DNA from: Akkermansiaceae bacterium | Lineage (GTDB): Bacteria > Verrucomicrobiota > Verrucomicrobiia > Verrucomicrobiales > Akkermansiaceae | Direction: 5' to 3' | DNA length: 41,629 bases | Assembly (NCBI GenBank): GCA_021202525.1 | Contig: JAJQCV010000060.1 | Span: 1-41,629 of the forward strand | In this document: positions 20,440 through 29,756 of the stretch, one piece after another | How the letters are laid out: each line of letters opens with the position of its first letter | Numbering within the stretch: the first letter of the stretch is position 1 | Notes under the pieces: generated by a model | The model's input: only the letters and a program-made list of their open reading frames with translations | Told to the model about the DNA's origin: nothing | Databases searched by the model: none | Made by a program: the position numbers and the translations under genes

Positions 20440-21470
20440 ATGTTGTCCACAAGTTTTGAAAAAGACTTGTCCTTCTTGCGTTTTTCATGTTCGGAAGCGG
20501 AAAAATACTGTGCCTCCCGCCGGAGTTTCAGATAGCTGTCATAGACCTTATGGTCCAGCGAGCCGCTGTTGACCGCTTCCAAGACGGCGCAGCCGGGTTC
20601 GTCGATATGCTGGCAGTCGTTGAAACGGCACGATGTTGCATAGTCGGAAATATCCAGTACTTCTGCAAGTGAATCCGGATTGTCCATAACCAGGCCAAAT
20701 TCCCGGACGCCCGGAGTGTCGATTAAAACACCTGAACCGTCCATCAATACCATTTCCCGGCGGGTTGACGTGTGCCGCCCTTTTCCCGTGGACAGGCTAA
20801 TTTCAGACGTGAGCAAGACCGGTTTTTCACAAAGCGCGTTAACCAGGGAACTTTTCCCGACGCCCGAAGAACCCACAAACACCACCGTTTCTCCTTCCGA
20901 GATGGATTCCCGCAGCCGGAGAATGGTCTGGGGCTGGTGAATGCTTGTAAAGAATACCGGTATCTGACGGGCAATGTGTTGAATTTGTTCTTCAATTTCC
21001 TGTTTGTTAAAACCTATGTCCGCCTTGTTGAGCACCAGCACGGAATCGATATTTTCCTCCAATATCTGAACCATGAAGCGCTCGACCCTCCGGACATTGA
21101 AATTGTCATCAAGGCTTTGCACAATAAAGGCCTTGTCAACATAAGAGGCGATGGCCTGCCTGTCGGAAACCGTTCCGCTTTTCTTGCGGTACAGTGTCCG
21201 TTCACGGGGGAGCATGTCCACGATGATTCCCTTGTTTTCATCAAAGGGCTGGAAAATGATCCAGTCACCGGTGCAGGGCAATTCATGATCCGATTTCCCA
21301 TACATCATGTTTCCCGTCAATTCACACTGAAACAGCCCATTTTCGGAAACAACCTCATAGCATGACCGATGCACGATGGAGATACGGCCATGGGGAAGGG
21401 CCCTGCACGCCGATTCCTGTTTCAGCCGGTTTAATTTGTCGTTCCAGCCGTAAGTATTTAAATCAATCAT
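20415..21470 (-). CDS. rsgA: Ribosome small subunit-dependent GTPase A (RsgA family)
   Basis: 351 aa; circularly permuted GTPase order: NKAD (G4) then [16 protein letters not shown] (G1) then DTPGVREFG (G3); Zn-binding [14 protein letters not shown]. Confidence 0.93.
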   Translation of the reverse strand: MIDLNTYGWNDKLNRLKQESACRALPHGRISIVHRSCYEVVSENGLFQCELTGNMMYGKSDHELPCTGDWIIFQPFDENKGIIVDMLPRERTLYRKKSGTVSDRQAIASYVDKAFIVQSLDDNFNVRRVERFMVQILEENIDSVLVLNKADIGFNKQEIEEQIQHIARQIPVFFTSIHQPQTILRLRESISEGETVVFVGSSGVGKSSLVNALCEKPVLLTSEISLSTGKGRHTSTRREMVLMDGSGVLIDTPGVREFGLVMDNPDSLAEVLDISDYATSCRFNDCQHIDEPGCAVLEAVNSGSLDHKVYDSYLKLRREAQYFSASEHEKRKKDKSFSKLVDNIKKRKGNF

Positions 21471-22246
21471 TGCTCTATCTTTTTTGCGATGTAAAACACA
21501 TAGCCGTAGAATTCCTTATATTTGCGGTACAGTTCTGCTTCACGGCGCTGAAACGCGATGAATTCTTCAGCGGTTTTATTTCCTGCATATTTATGAAGAA
21601 ACTTCTCCTGCGCGGCAGCCTGCGGTGCATGATAATGATCTGTCCAGCAAGTTTCCGGCAGGATAAAGGAGGCCACAGGAATATAGCCTGCCTTCTGTAT
21701 CTGGGCCATTTTATTGGGAATCGTATCTATTTCGGGATAAACGCTCATCCAGAAATCGTGAATCTCCGCCGGGCGTTTTTCGGTAAACCACGAGCTTTCG
21801 GAAACGGCAATGTATCCTCCTGTTTTCAGAAGGGAACGCCATTCCCTCAACCCTCGTTCAAAGCCGATGTTGTAAATGGCTCCTTCCGACCAGATCAGGT
21901 CCAGTTCTTCATCCCGGAAGGGTAGATTGTCCATGGAACCAACGATCCCCTTTACCCTGTCCTGAAGGTTCAGTTTCCCGGCATTGCTGTTGAACCGGCC
22001 GATAAATCCCGGAAAAAGATCAATCCCCGTAATGCTCCCCGGCGCATGCTGTGCCAGCACCATGGTCTGGCCGCCTGTGCCGCAGCCGATATCCGCAATA
22101 AGGGATTTATCGGTAAGATTGTCTATAAAACCCAGTGCTTTCAGGGTTGCCTCCGGACTTCCGGGCCCCTGCCGTTCCATATTTAAGAAAAAATCGCAGA
22201 TGAAATTAAAGTCAAATTCGTGAATTGTCTTATCTTCGTTACGCAT
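21467..22246 (-). CDS. Class I SAM-dependent methyltransferase
   Basis: 259 aa; [20 protein letters not shown] motif; [41 protein letters not shown]; 4-nt overlap with the rsgA-like gene. Confidence 0.9.
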   Translation of the reverse strand: MRNEDKTIHEFDFNFICDFFLNMERQGPGSPEATLKALGFIDNLTDKSLIADIGCGTGGQTMVLAQHAPGSITGIDLFPGFIGRFNSNAGKLNLQDRVKGIVGSMDNLPFRDEELDLIWSEGAIYNIGFERGLREWRSLLKTGGYIAVSESSWFTEKRPAEIHDFWMSVYPEIDTIPNKMAQIQKAGYIPVASFILPETCWTDHYHAPQAAAQEKFLHKYAGNKTAEEFIAFQRREAELYRKYKEFYGYVFYIAKKIEQ

Positions 22247-22329
22247 TATCCTGATGTATATAGCATATACGTGCAGCCATCATGATGCTTTCATCATGGC
22301 ATGCATGTTGGGAATTGAATATTGAAATC

Positions 22330-23544
22330 ATGAAAAAGTCTTATTGGTCCGGGGTGTTTTTCTGTTGCTGCTTGTTCGCAGCGGGTGCGCAGCAGCCCGA
22401 CGTGCAGTCCGTCGCCGGGAATGTGGTGGAATGGAGGCATCATCTCCACGAGAATCCGGAGCTTTCCTTCAAGGAATACAACACAGGCAGGTATGTGGCC
22501 GACATGCTGCGCTCCTTCGGCAATATTGAAGTCATCCGGCCTGCGGAAACTTCCGTCATAGGCATTCTCCGCGGAGCCAAACCGGGCCGTACCGTGGGTT
22601 TCCGGGCGGACATGGACGCCCTTCCCGTGCAGGAGGAAACAGGGTTTTCCTTTGCCAGCAAGACACCGGGCGTCAGCCATGCCTGCGGCCATGACATGCA
22701 TACGGCCATGCTGCTGGGAACGGCCAAGGTTCTTGCCGGCATGCAGAAGGAACTGCAAGGCACGGTTTATTTCATTTTCCAGCACGCGGAGGAGAAGTCT
22801 CCCGGCGGCGCCTTGCAGATCATCAAGAGCGGGAAGCTGAAGGGGGCGGACGCCATTTTCGGCGCGCACGTCATTCCGAACATGCCGGCGGGGTCCATCG
22901 GCATGTTGCCGGCAGGCGCCGCTTCTTCTTCATCGGACGGATTTTTCCTGACCATTCAGGGAAAGGGTTCCCACGGTTCCATGCCTCAGATGGGCGTGGA
23001 CCCTATCGTCACGGGGGCTGAGATCGTGATGATGCTTCAGACTGTCGTGTCCCGTAGCGTGACACCCGGGAAAATGGCCGTGGTTTCCGTCGGAAAGTTC
23101 CAGTCGGGAGACGCTCCGAACGTGATTCCCGGCAAGGCGGAGCTGGCCGCGTCCATCCGCACCGTCACGCCGGAAACCCGCAAGTTGATGGAAGAGCGCG
23201 TCCGTTCCATCATCGGCCATGTGTGCGAGGCCAACGGGGCGGCGTACAAGCTGGATTACGTGCTCGGTTACCCGGCCATTCAGAACGATGCCGCTCTCCG
23301 GGAATTGGCGAAGAAGGCCGCCATGGAGGCGGTAGGTGCGAAAAACGTGTTCGATGCCCCGAGACTTTCCGCCAGTGAAGATTTTTCCTATTACGCGCAG
23401 GTGGCGCCGACTTATTTCATGATCGTGGGTTCCGGTGACGGTCCCCCCAACCACAATCCCGGCTTCAGGGCGGATGACAGTGCCTTGCTCAACGGCGTGA
23501 AGGCGGAAGTGCGGATTATTCTGGATTATCTGAACGGCAAGTAG
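22330..23544 (+). CDS. Exported M20-family amidohydrolase/peptidase (hippurate hydrolase/N-acyl amino acid amidohydrolase type)
   Basis: 404 aa from MKKSYWSGVFFCCCLFAAGA signal; WRHHLHENPELSFKE, GFRADMDALPVQEETGF, HACGHDMHTAMLLG, FQHAEEKSPGGA, GSGDGPPNHNPGF. Confidence 0.93.
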   Translation: MKKSYWSGVFFCCCLFAAGAQQPDVQSVAGNVVEWRHHLHENPELSFKEYNTGRYVADMLRSFGNIEVIRPAETSVIGILRGAKPGRTVGFRADMDALPVQEETGFSFASKTPGVSHACGHDMHTAMLLGTAKVLAGMQKELQGTVYFIFQHAEEKSPGGALQIIKSGKLKGADAIFGAHVIPNMPAGSIGMLPAGAASSSSDGFFLTIQGKGSHGSMPQMGVDPIVTGAEIVMMLQTVVSRSVTPGKMAVVSVGKFQSGDAPNVIPGKAELAASIRTVTPETRKLMEERVRSIIGHVCEANGAAYKLDYVLGYPAIQNDAALRELAKKAAMEAVGAKNVFDAPRLSASEDFSYYAQVAPTYFMIVGSGDGPPNHNPGFRADDSALLNGVKAEVRIILDYLNGK

Positions 23545-23560
23545 ACTTTCGGGAAAAGAC

Positions 23561-24718
23561 TCATTCTGCGGAAGCCGCCTGCGCCTGCATTTCCCGGATG
23601 CATTCCTCCATCAGGGCGGCGTCTATTTCATGGACGTCCATTCCCTTTCCGATGCCGGTGAGCATCAGAACGGTCAGATGGCCGCCCAGGTGTTCGCGGA
23701 AGGCTTCCAGCCCTTTCAGGACTTCGCATGCGCCGTCCTTCGTTCTCCGGGCGAGAAGAGGGTGGAAAACGGGCAGTTTCAGGGCTTTCAGGACGGCAAT
23801 GATCCGTTCCGCCTGCCGGGAGGGCAGCCAGCCTTTTTTGACGGAGTAAAGAATATCCAGGCACATTCCCACGGAGACGGCTTCCGCATGGCCCAGCGTA
23901 TAGCCGGACATGGTTTCCATGTAGTGCGCGGCCCAGTGGCCGAAGTCCAGGGGGCGGCTTGAGCCCATTTCAAAGGCATCCCCTCCGCGGGCGATGTGTT
24001 CCGCGTGGAGCAGGGCGGAACGCTCTACGGCGTGTTCCAGTATGTCCGGTCTGCATGCGGCCAGGGCCCCTGCGTGTTCCTCCAGCCAGTCGAAGAAAGC
24101 GGCGTCTTTCACGACGGCTACCTTCACCACCTCCGCAAGGCCCGCGCGTTTGAGGGAGAAGGGCTGGGAGTGCAGAAAGAGGAAGTCGTTCAGGGTGGCC
24201 CAGGGAACGGCGAAGGTGCCCAGATAGTTTTTTTGCCCCATGAAGTTGATGCCGTTCTTGACGCCTACGCCGGAGTCCGCCTGGGAAAGAGTGGTGGTAG
24301 GCACGCGCAGCAGGCGGATGCCGCGGTGGGCGGTGGCGGCAGCAAAGCCCGCCACGTCCAGAAAGGCTCCGCCGCCCACGGCGACGATGTGGGAATGACG
24401 GTCGATTCCCGCTTCCACGATGTGGCGCAGGGCCGCTTCCCAGGCGGCAAAGGTGGTTTTGGTCGCTTCCCCGCCCGGGACGGTTCGGCGCCCGGCGTAG
24501 TCCGGTGTTCCGGCCCGTTCCGTGAAGTAGCGGTCGATGTCCGCCGGGAGGGCGGGGTAGAACCGTTCCAGCTCTTCTTCCACCAGGACGAGGACGCGGC
24601 TTCCCTCCCTCTGCTCCATCAGGTTGGCCAGTGCGTCATTCTCCGGCTGGAAAGCCCCGTGGGTGAAGGCCACCCTGTAGGGAAAATCCAGATGGATGTT
24701 CAGCGTATGGAGGGACAT
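23561..24718 (-). CDS. 3-dehydroquinate synthase-like sugar phosphate cyclase (EboD-like)
   Basis: 385 aa; PGGEATKT, VAVGGGAFLDVAGFAAATAHRGIRLLRVPTTTLSQADSGVGVKNGIN, KNYLGTF, SSRPLDFGHWAAHYMETMSGYTLGHAEAVSVGM. The SRPLDFGHWAAH block resembles EboD rather than canonical AroB. Confidence 0.82.
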   Translation of the reverse strand: MSLHTLNIHLDFPYRVAFTHGAFQPENDALANLMEQREGSRVLVLVEEELERFYPALPADIDRYFTERAGTPDYAGRRTVPGGEATKTTFAAWEAALRHIVEAGIDRHSHIVAVGGGAFLDVAGFAAATAHRGIRLLRVPTTTLSQADSGVGVKNGINFMGQKNYLGTFAVPWATLNDFLFLHSQPFSLKRAGLAEVVKVAVVKDAAFFDWLEEHAGALAACRPDILEHAVERSALLHAEHIARGGDAFEMGSSRPLDFGHWAAHYMETMSGYTLGHAEAVSVGMCLDILYSVKKGWLPSRQAERIIAVLKALKLPVFHPLLARRTKDGACEVLKGLEAFREHLGGHLTVLMLTGIGKGMDVHEIDAALMEECIREMQAQAASAE

Positions 24719-24763
24719 TTCAAAATGAATGCGGTAGAACGGCAGCGTGCCGGGATGGCAGGG

Positions 24764-26353
24764 TCAGTCCCTGCGGAGCACGGGAACGGCCCGTATCTGG
24801 ATGAAGCGGTCCGCCTTGGCCGCCTCCTGCTGGGACATGTACATGGTGTACGGCTGCTGGCCGACTTCAATGCGGTGCGTCCCTCCGGGGCCGGGCCGGT
24901 CCAGAAGCTGGTTGAGATGCTTGAAGTTTTTTACCTGGACTCCGTCCACCTTTTCCACGATGGAGGGGCTCATGGTGGCGTAGCCCAGCGTGGCCTGCGT
25001 GGGAAGGGCTACCAGAAAGACCACGATTTCATCCACGCCTTTTTTCCGGATTTCCTCCTTTTTCTCCATCGCCTCAACCAGGTTGAGGGGAGGGCGGTTT
25101 TTACTGAGCTTGTTAATTTCTCCCACCAGGGCGCCCGTCAGCGGCACAAAGACCAGGCCGCCGTAAATACGGTAGCGCGGCTCCGCAACAAAGGGGGCGG
25201 GATTGACCAGGTCCCCGTCCAATGCGCCGCGGTCCAGCGTGACGTCCACCGTCATGGGCCGGCTGACGCCGTCCTTGTCCTTGCGGCGGATGCCGAGCGT
25301 GATGACGTCTCCGGGTTTGGCGGAATCGCGGAACAGGAAGTTGGCGGAGACGGGCCCCAGGGAGGGGTCCTTGATCAGCCCCTTGCTGTCCAGCGGGATG
25401 CCGTTGACGCTTTCCACAACGTCTCCGGAGCGTATGCCGGCCTTGTAGAAGGAACTGTAAACGGGCAGTTTGGCGACGTAGAGGCCGCCGCCGTTTTCAG
25501 GCAATCCCAGGTATTTGCGGAAGACGGGGTCCGTCAGTTCCGTGACCTGCGTGCCGTCCGAGGGGAAGCCGGAGTATTTGCCGGACTGCGCCTGTTCAAG
25601 GAAGCGGGAAATCATGGTCTGGGTGACGGCCAGCACCTTCTGCGCGGAAGGGTTGCAGCTGGCGCTCAGGCCTATCAGCTCCTTCCCGGTCATCACCGGG
25701 TTGCCCGCGCCGCCCCTCAGGGGAGTGACGGAGGATTTGACATTGTACAGGACGAAGGGTTCGCCGCTGGTGAACGGGCAGGAGCTTTCCGTCGCCAGGA
25801 TGGTGCCGGACGTGGTGATGGGGAGGCCGTCCGCGTTGAATTGCCAGAATTCCACCTTGTCCCCCAGTTTGGGAGCTTTCCCCAGTGTGACGGGGACCAG
25901 CTTGTCCAGGAAAGCGGCGTCTTTCTCGTTTTTCAGGCGGAGCAGGGCGAGGTTGGCTTCCGGGTCAAAGGCCGTGACGGTCACGGGGACCGTCTGGGAG
26001 CCGTCGGAGGAAGTTACTTCCACAAAGCTGGCGGAATAGACAATGTTGGCGGCAGTGAGGATGTTGCCGTCCCCCAGATAGATGCCGAAGCCTTCACTGT
26101 AGGACGGGTTTTCCTTGCTCCACGGCTGGACCATGGCATAGCCCTGGTTGGTGGCGTTGATGCCCACCATGGAGTTGGTTGGGGAAGGTACGGGAAGGGG
26201 AGCAGGGGGCGTTTCCTCCGGCTGTTCCGGAGTTATGGCGGGAATCTGCTGCTGTTCCGGTTCGGGAGCCTGGGCCGGGACGGAGGATTCGCGCGGCTGG
26301 CATCCGGCAAGAAGGATCAGGGAGCCGAAAGTAAGAAGAGAAAGGGTTTTCAT
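24764..26353 (-). CDS. HtrA-like (S1C/PDZ) lipoprotein, apparently a catalytically dead pseudoprotease
   Basis: 529 aa; lipobox LILLAGC; trypsin-fold-like GFGIYLGDGNILTAANIV...DPEANLALLRL...PLRGGAGNPVMTGKELIGL; PDZ-like regions GGGLYVAKLPVYSSFYKAGIRSGDVVESVNG. Confidence 0.8.
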   Translation of the reverse strand: MKTLSLLTFGSLILLAGCQPRESSVPAQAPEPEQQQIPAITPEQPEETPPAPLPVPSPTNSMVGINATNQGYAMVQPWSKENPSYSEGFGIYLGDGNILTAANIVYSASFVEVTSSDGSQTVPVTVTAFDPEANLALLRLKNEKDAAFLDKLVPVTLGKAPKLGDKVEFWQFNADGLPITTSGTILATESSCPFTSGEPFVLYNVKSSVTPLRGGAGNPVMTGKELIGLSASCNPSAQKVLAVTQTMISRFLEQAQSGKYSGFPSDGTQVTELTDPVFRKYLGLPENGGGLYVAKLPVYSSFYKAGIRSGDVVESVNGIPLDSKGLIKDPSLGPVSANFLFRDSAKPGDVITLGIRRKDKDGVSRPMTVDVTLDRGALDGDLVNPAPFVAEPRYRIYGGLVFVPLTGALVGEINKLSKNRPPLNLVEAMEKKEEIRKKGVDEIVVFLVALPTQATLGYATMSPSIVEKVDGVQVKNFKHLNQLLDRPGPGGTHRIEVGQQPYTMYMSQQEAAKADRFIQIRAVPVLRRD

Positions 26354-26358
26354 GGCTG

Positions 26359-27930
26359 TTAGTTGGCGGGAGTTTCTTTGCGGGAGGGCTGGCGGCCGGG
26401 AATGGCGCTGTCAAGCCGGGCGTTTTTGGGTATATTGTAGGTTTTGGAGATCCGCTTGTTGGCCGCTTCCATGGCCTTTCCTTCAAAGATCAGGGGGCGT
26501 TCTCCGTCTTTCAGTTCAATGACGACGTATTCCGGCATTTTTTCCGGGTAAAGCAGTTTGTAGGCATGGCTGAGGCCCTTGACCTTCACGCCGTTGATTT
26601 TTTCCACGATGGCGTTGGAAACGGAGCCGGAGAGGCGTGCGTTTACTTCATCGTCCAGCACCTTGGTGATGATGACCATGTCTTCATAGTCCACGCAGCC
26701 TCCGTCTTCCTGGTAGTCCCGGATGTCCAGGGCTACGTCCAGCATGGAGATGTCCGCCGCGGCCAGCACGTTGCGCTGGATGGGCTGGAAGACTAGGCCG
26801 CCGAAGACGACGTAGCGGGGCATTTTGTCGTATTCCTCCATCAGCAGTTCCTTGGCCCGGGAGGGTTTCATGACCATTTCCACTTTCATGGGCTTGCCGT
26901 CCCGGATGATGTCCAGGGGGAGCTTGTCATCCTTGAAGCAGCGTTCGATGAGCTCTTTCATGCTGATTTTCTGGCCTTCCAGTTCGATCATGGCGGAACT
27001 GTCCACATCGTAGCCGTCCACCTTCATCAGGATGTCCCCGTTCCGGAGAGCGCCGTCCGCGGAAGAGCCTTTGAGAACCTTGCCGATCAGGACGCCCTTT
27101 TCGTCGTCCGGCAGCCCGAAGGCCTTGCGCATGGCGGGGTTCAGGATGGGGGCCGCCTGAATGCCCATGTCCACGTAGCCGTCATAGACTCCGTCCTTGA
27201 TGTCCTCCAGGAAGTGGCGGATGACGGGGGTGGGAATCACATACCCCGTGTTGTTGGCGTTGTTCAGGCCCTGGAAGGCCACGCCGATGACTTTGTTGCC
27301 CATGAGTGCGGGGCCGCCGCTGTTGCCCGGGTTGATGGCGGCGTCCACCTGGATGGTGAGGTGTTCCATGTTCCGGGGATGGGCGTACGGGGTGAAGTCA
27401 ATGCGGGAGACGACGCCGCGCGTGACGGAGAGCCTGTTGCCGCCGATGGGGTAGCCGATGACTCTTACCTCGTCTTCCAGATTGGGCAGGTTTTTGCTGA
27501 ATTCAAAGGGCTTGATTCCTTTGAACGGCTTGAAATCCTCCACTTCCAGCAGGGCGAGGTCGGCGTCATGGGCGATGAATTTGACCCTGGCGGGAATTTT
27601 GCGGGAGTCCCCGTACATGGAGATGTAAATGCGTTCCGCGTTGCTTACCACGTGCGCATTGGTCATGAAGGCGTTTTCACCAATCAGGAAGCCGGTGCCG
27701 ATGCCTCCCTGGTAGCGGCCCGTATCCCACGGCGTGGCGTAGTCCGGAGTCAGGGAGTCCACTTCAATTTTTACAACGCCCTTGTATTGGTCATTGATGG
27801 AAACGACGGGGCCGGACATGACTTTGTCCACCCCGAAGTCGGAAAGGGAGATGGCCGGCTCGTCCGCCGGAGAGAGTGATACTGCGGCGAGAGTCAGGAA
27901 GAGTCCCTGGAGGCATGTATGAAAACGCAT
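26359..27930 (-). CDS. HtrA/DegP-like trypsin-type serine protease with PDZ domains
   Basis: 523 aa from MRFHTCLQGLFLTLAAVSLSPADE; GTGFLIGENAFMTNAHVV (His), HDADLALLEV (Asp), INPGNSGGPALMGNKVIGVAFQG (Ser); PDZ VLIGKVLKGSSADGALRNGDILMKVDG. Confidence 0.92.
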   Translation of the reverse strand: MRFHTCLQGLFLTLAAVSLSPADEPAISLSDFGVDKVMSGPVVSINDQYKGVVKIEVDSLTPDYATPWDTGRYQGGIGTGFLIGENAFMTNAHVVSNAERIYISMYGDSRKIPARVKFIAHDADLALLEVEDFKPFKGIKPFEFSKNLPNLEDEVRVIGYPIGGNRLSVTRGVVSRIDFTPYAHPRNMEHLTIQVDAAINPGNSGGPALMGNKVIGVAFQGLNNANNTGYVIPTPVIRHFLEDIKDGVYDGYVDMGIQAAPILNPAMRKAFGLPDDEKGVLIGKVLKGSSADGALRNGDILMKVDGYDVDSSAMIELEGQKISMKELIERCFKDDKLPLDIIRDGKPMKVEMVMKPSRAKELLMEEYDKMPRYVVFGGLVFQPIQRNVLAAADISMLDVALDIRDYQEDGGCVDYEDMVIITKVLDDEVNARLSGSVSNAIVEKINGVKVKGLSHAYKLLYPEKMPEYVVIELKDGERPLIFEGKAMEAANKRISKTYNIPKNARLDSAIPGRQPSRKETPAN

Positions 27931-27973
27931 GATGATAGATGGTTGGATGTGGTGCAAGTGCAGGCGGAGGATA

Positions 27974-29095
27974 TTAAAGGTTGCTTTTCCTGCTTTGGGT
28001 GGCCAGGCTTTCCTGGAAGGAGCTGACTTCTTCAAGCAGGGAGGAGAAGCGTTCCCGGACTTCATTCCCGATTTGCCGTCCGCTGCCGTTCAGGGTGGAG
28101 ACGGTCTGGCGCGTCTGTTCCACGCACAGGGCCATTCTGGCCGCCAGCGTGCAGTAGTCCGCACCGTTTTCCTTTTCCTGCAGAAGGCAGGAAAGAATGC
28201 GGGGAGTGATGTAACGGATGCAGTAGAAGATTTGGCCGAGAGGTTCCGGCGGTTCCGTCCTGTTCCGCTGGGCTTTGTTGATTTCCCTGCTGAACTGGCG
28301 CTGGCACAGGTCAGTCAATTCCATGACCTGCTGAAACAGAGGATGGAACATGCAGGATTGGACTTCCTGCGCTTCCTGCTCGTTGAGGATGTCAAAGAGG
28401 CTGAGCATGCCGGAGCTTTTGCAGGAACAGGGGGTGCCTGTTTCTTCCGACTGCGCGATGTCGTCCAGTACCTCGTCCCAGCCCATGACGAACGCCACGC
28501 GGATGTCCCCGGTGGGGTTCAGCCTGTATTTCTGGAAGACTTCCTGGTAGGCGATGGCAATGGCTTCCGCCTCCCGCAGCCGCCTGTCCCACGCATGGTC
28601 CGGCAGGTTTCCGTCTTCCCGGTTGTTGGCGTAGTTTCTGGCCCACGTCTTGACCTGGGTGCGGAGCATCTGCTGGTTGGCCATGATCTGCACCTGTTCT
28701 TCGCAGGCGTCCATGGTCCATTCCGGCAGAGATACCCTGACGGAGTAGGCGGCGCTTTCCATCAGGACCATGTCCTGGTGGTCCGTGAACCATTCCATGT
28801 ACAGGGAGTTTTCCATGGTTTTTCTCCCCTTTACGGGCATGCGGCGGCTGGCCGTCATGTCTCCCGTGACGCCGCGGATGACGTCCGGCAGGGCGGTCAG
28901 CTCCGCCGGAAGCAGCTGGGGCGCAGGGTTTTCAAACTCCACCAGGCAGCCCGCCAGGTCCTGAAGGCAGTCTCCCTGCAGGGTGATGCGCACCGGGTGG
29001 GGCATCCCCATAAGATGCAGGACAAGCCGTATGGTTCCGCGTTCGCGGTTGTCCAGCGTGCCCCGCTGGACGTAGTCTGTAATTCTGAAGATCAT
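27974..29095 (-). CDS. Conserved-looking hypothetical protein
   Basis: 373-aa ORF in line with the downstream protease genes (short gap, same strand); no family recognised. Confidence 0.75.
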   Translation of the reverse strand: MIFRITDYVQRGTLDNRERGTIRLVLHLMGMPHPVRITLQGDCLQDLAGCLVEFENPAPQLLPAELTALPDVIRGVTGDMTASRRMPVKGRKTMENSLYMEWFTDHQDMVLMESAAYSVRVSLPEWTMDACEEQVQIMANQQMLRTQVKTWARNYANNREDGNLPDHAWDRRLREAEAIAIAYQEVFQKYRLNPTGDIRVAFVMGWDEVLDDIAQSEETGTPCSCKSSGMLSLFDILNEQEAQEVQSCMFHPLFQQVMELTDLCQRQFSREINKAQRNRTEPPEPLGQIFYCIRYITPRILSCLLQEKENGADYCTLAARMALCVEQTRQTVSTLNGSGRQIGNEVRERFSSLLEEVSSFQESLATQSRKSNL

Positions 29096-29128
29096 ATGGG
29101 GATAGGGGGGAGGGGGGTGAGGGTTGAA

Positions 29129-29737
29129 TCAGCAGGAGGCGGAAACTTGGGGGAGTTCCGCATTTTTCTTTTCCACGGCGTCCATGTTGACGAGCAGTTC
29201 CGCAATGGAGTCCCAGCGGCCCCGGGTCAGGGCTTCGCGGGCTTCCGCAGGCATGCGGATGGGGATGGAGCCGTCCGGCCAGGAGGCGGTCATGGCCTCA
29301 AGGTCGATGGTTATTTCCGTTTCCGGGTGTTCGGAGACGTACCGGGACAGGGCGGCGATGTCTTCCGCGGAGGCGCACACGCAGGGCAGGCCGATGCCCG
29401 TGCTGTTGCCGAAGAAGATTTCCGCAAAGGATTCCGCGATCACGGCCTTGATGCCGGAACGCCTGATGGTTTGCGGAGCATGCTCGCGGGAGGAGCCGCA
29501 GCCGAAGTTGGCGCCTCCCAGAATGATGGAGGCTCCCCGGAAACGCGGATCGTCCACCGGATGGGACTTGGACTTTCCGTTTTCGTCAAAGCGTTCGTCC
29601 CAGAACATGACGTTCGCCAGCTCGTCAAATGTGATGCATTTGAGGAAGCGCGAGGGGATGATGCGGTCCGTGTCCATGTCCGGTCCGGGGACCGGGACGC
29701 AGGAGCCGGTGATGGAAGTAAATTTAGTCAGAGACAT
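29129..29737 (-). CDS. leuD: 3-isopropylmalate dehydratase small subunit
   Basis: 202 aa; DTDRIIPSRFLK, ILGGANFGCGSSREHAPQTIRRSGIKAVIAESFAEIFFGNSTGIGLP. Confidence 0.96.
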   Translation of the reverse strand: MSLTKFTSITGSCVPVPGPDMDTDRIIPSRFLKCITFDELANVMFWDERFDENGKSKSHPVDDPRFRGASIILGGANFGCGSSREHAPQTIRRSGIKAVIAESFAEIFFGNSTGIGLPCVCASAEDIAALSRYVSEHPETEITIDLEAMTASWPDGSIPIRMPAEAREALTRGRWDSIAELLVNMDAVEKKNAELPQVSASC

Positions 29738-29756
29738 AAGATCGGGAGATGAGAGG

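Noticed and set aside
23996-26362. 788-aa plus-strand ORF
   Set aside because: Antisense to the EboD-like and pseudoprotease genes; Gly/His/Val/Arg-rich translation typical of mirror ORFs in GC-rich DNA.
27929-29752. 607-aa plus-strand ORF
   Set aside because: Antisense to the 373-aa gene and leuD; no recognisable domain.
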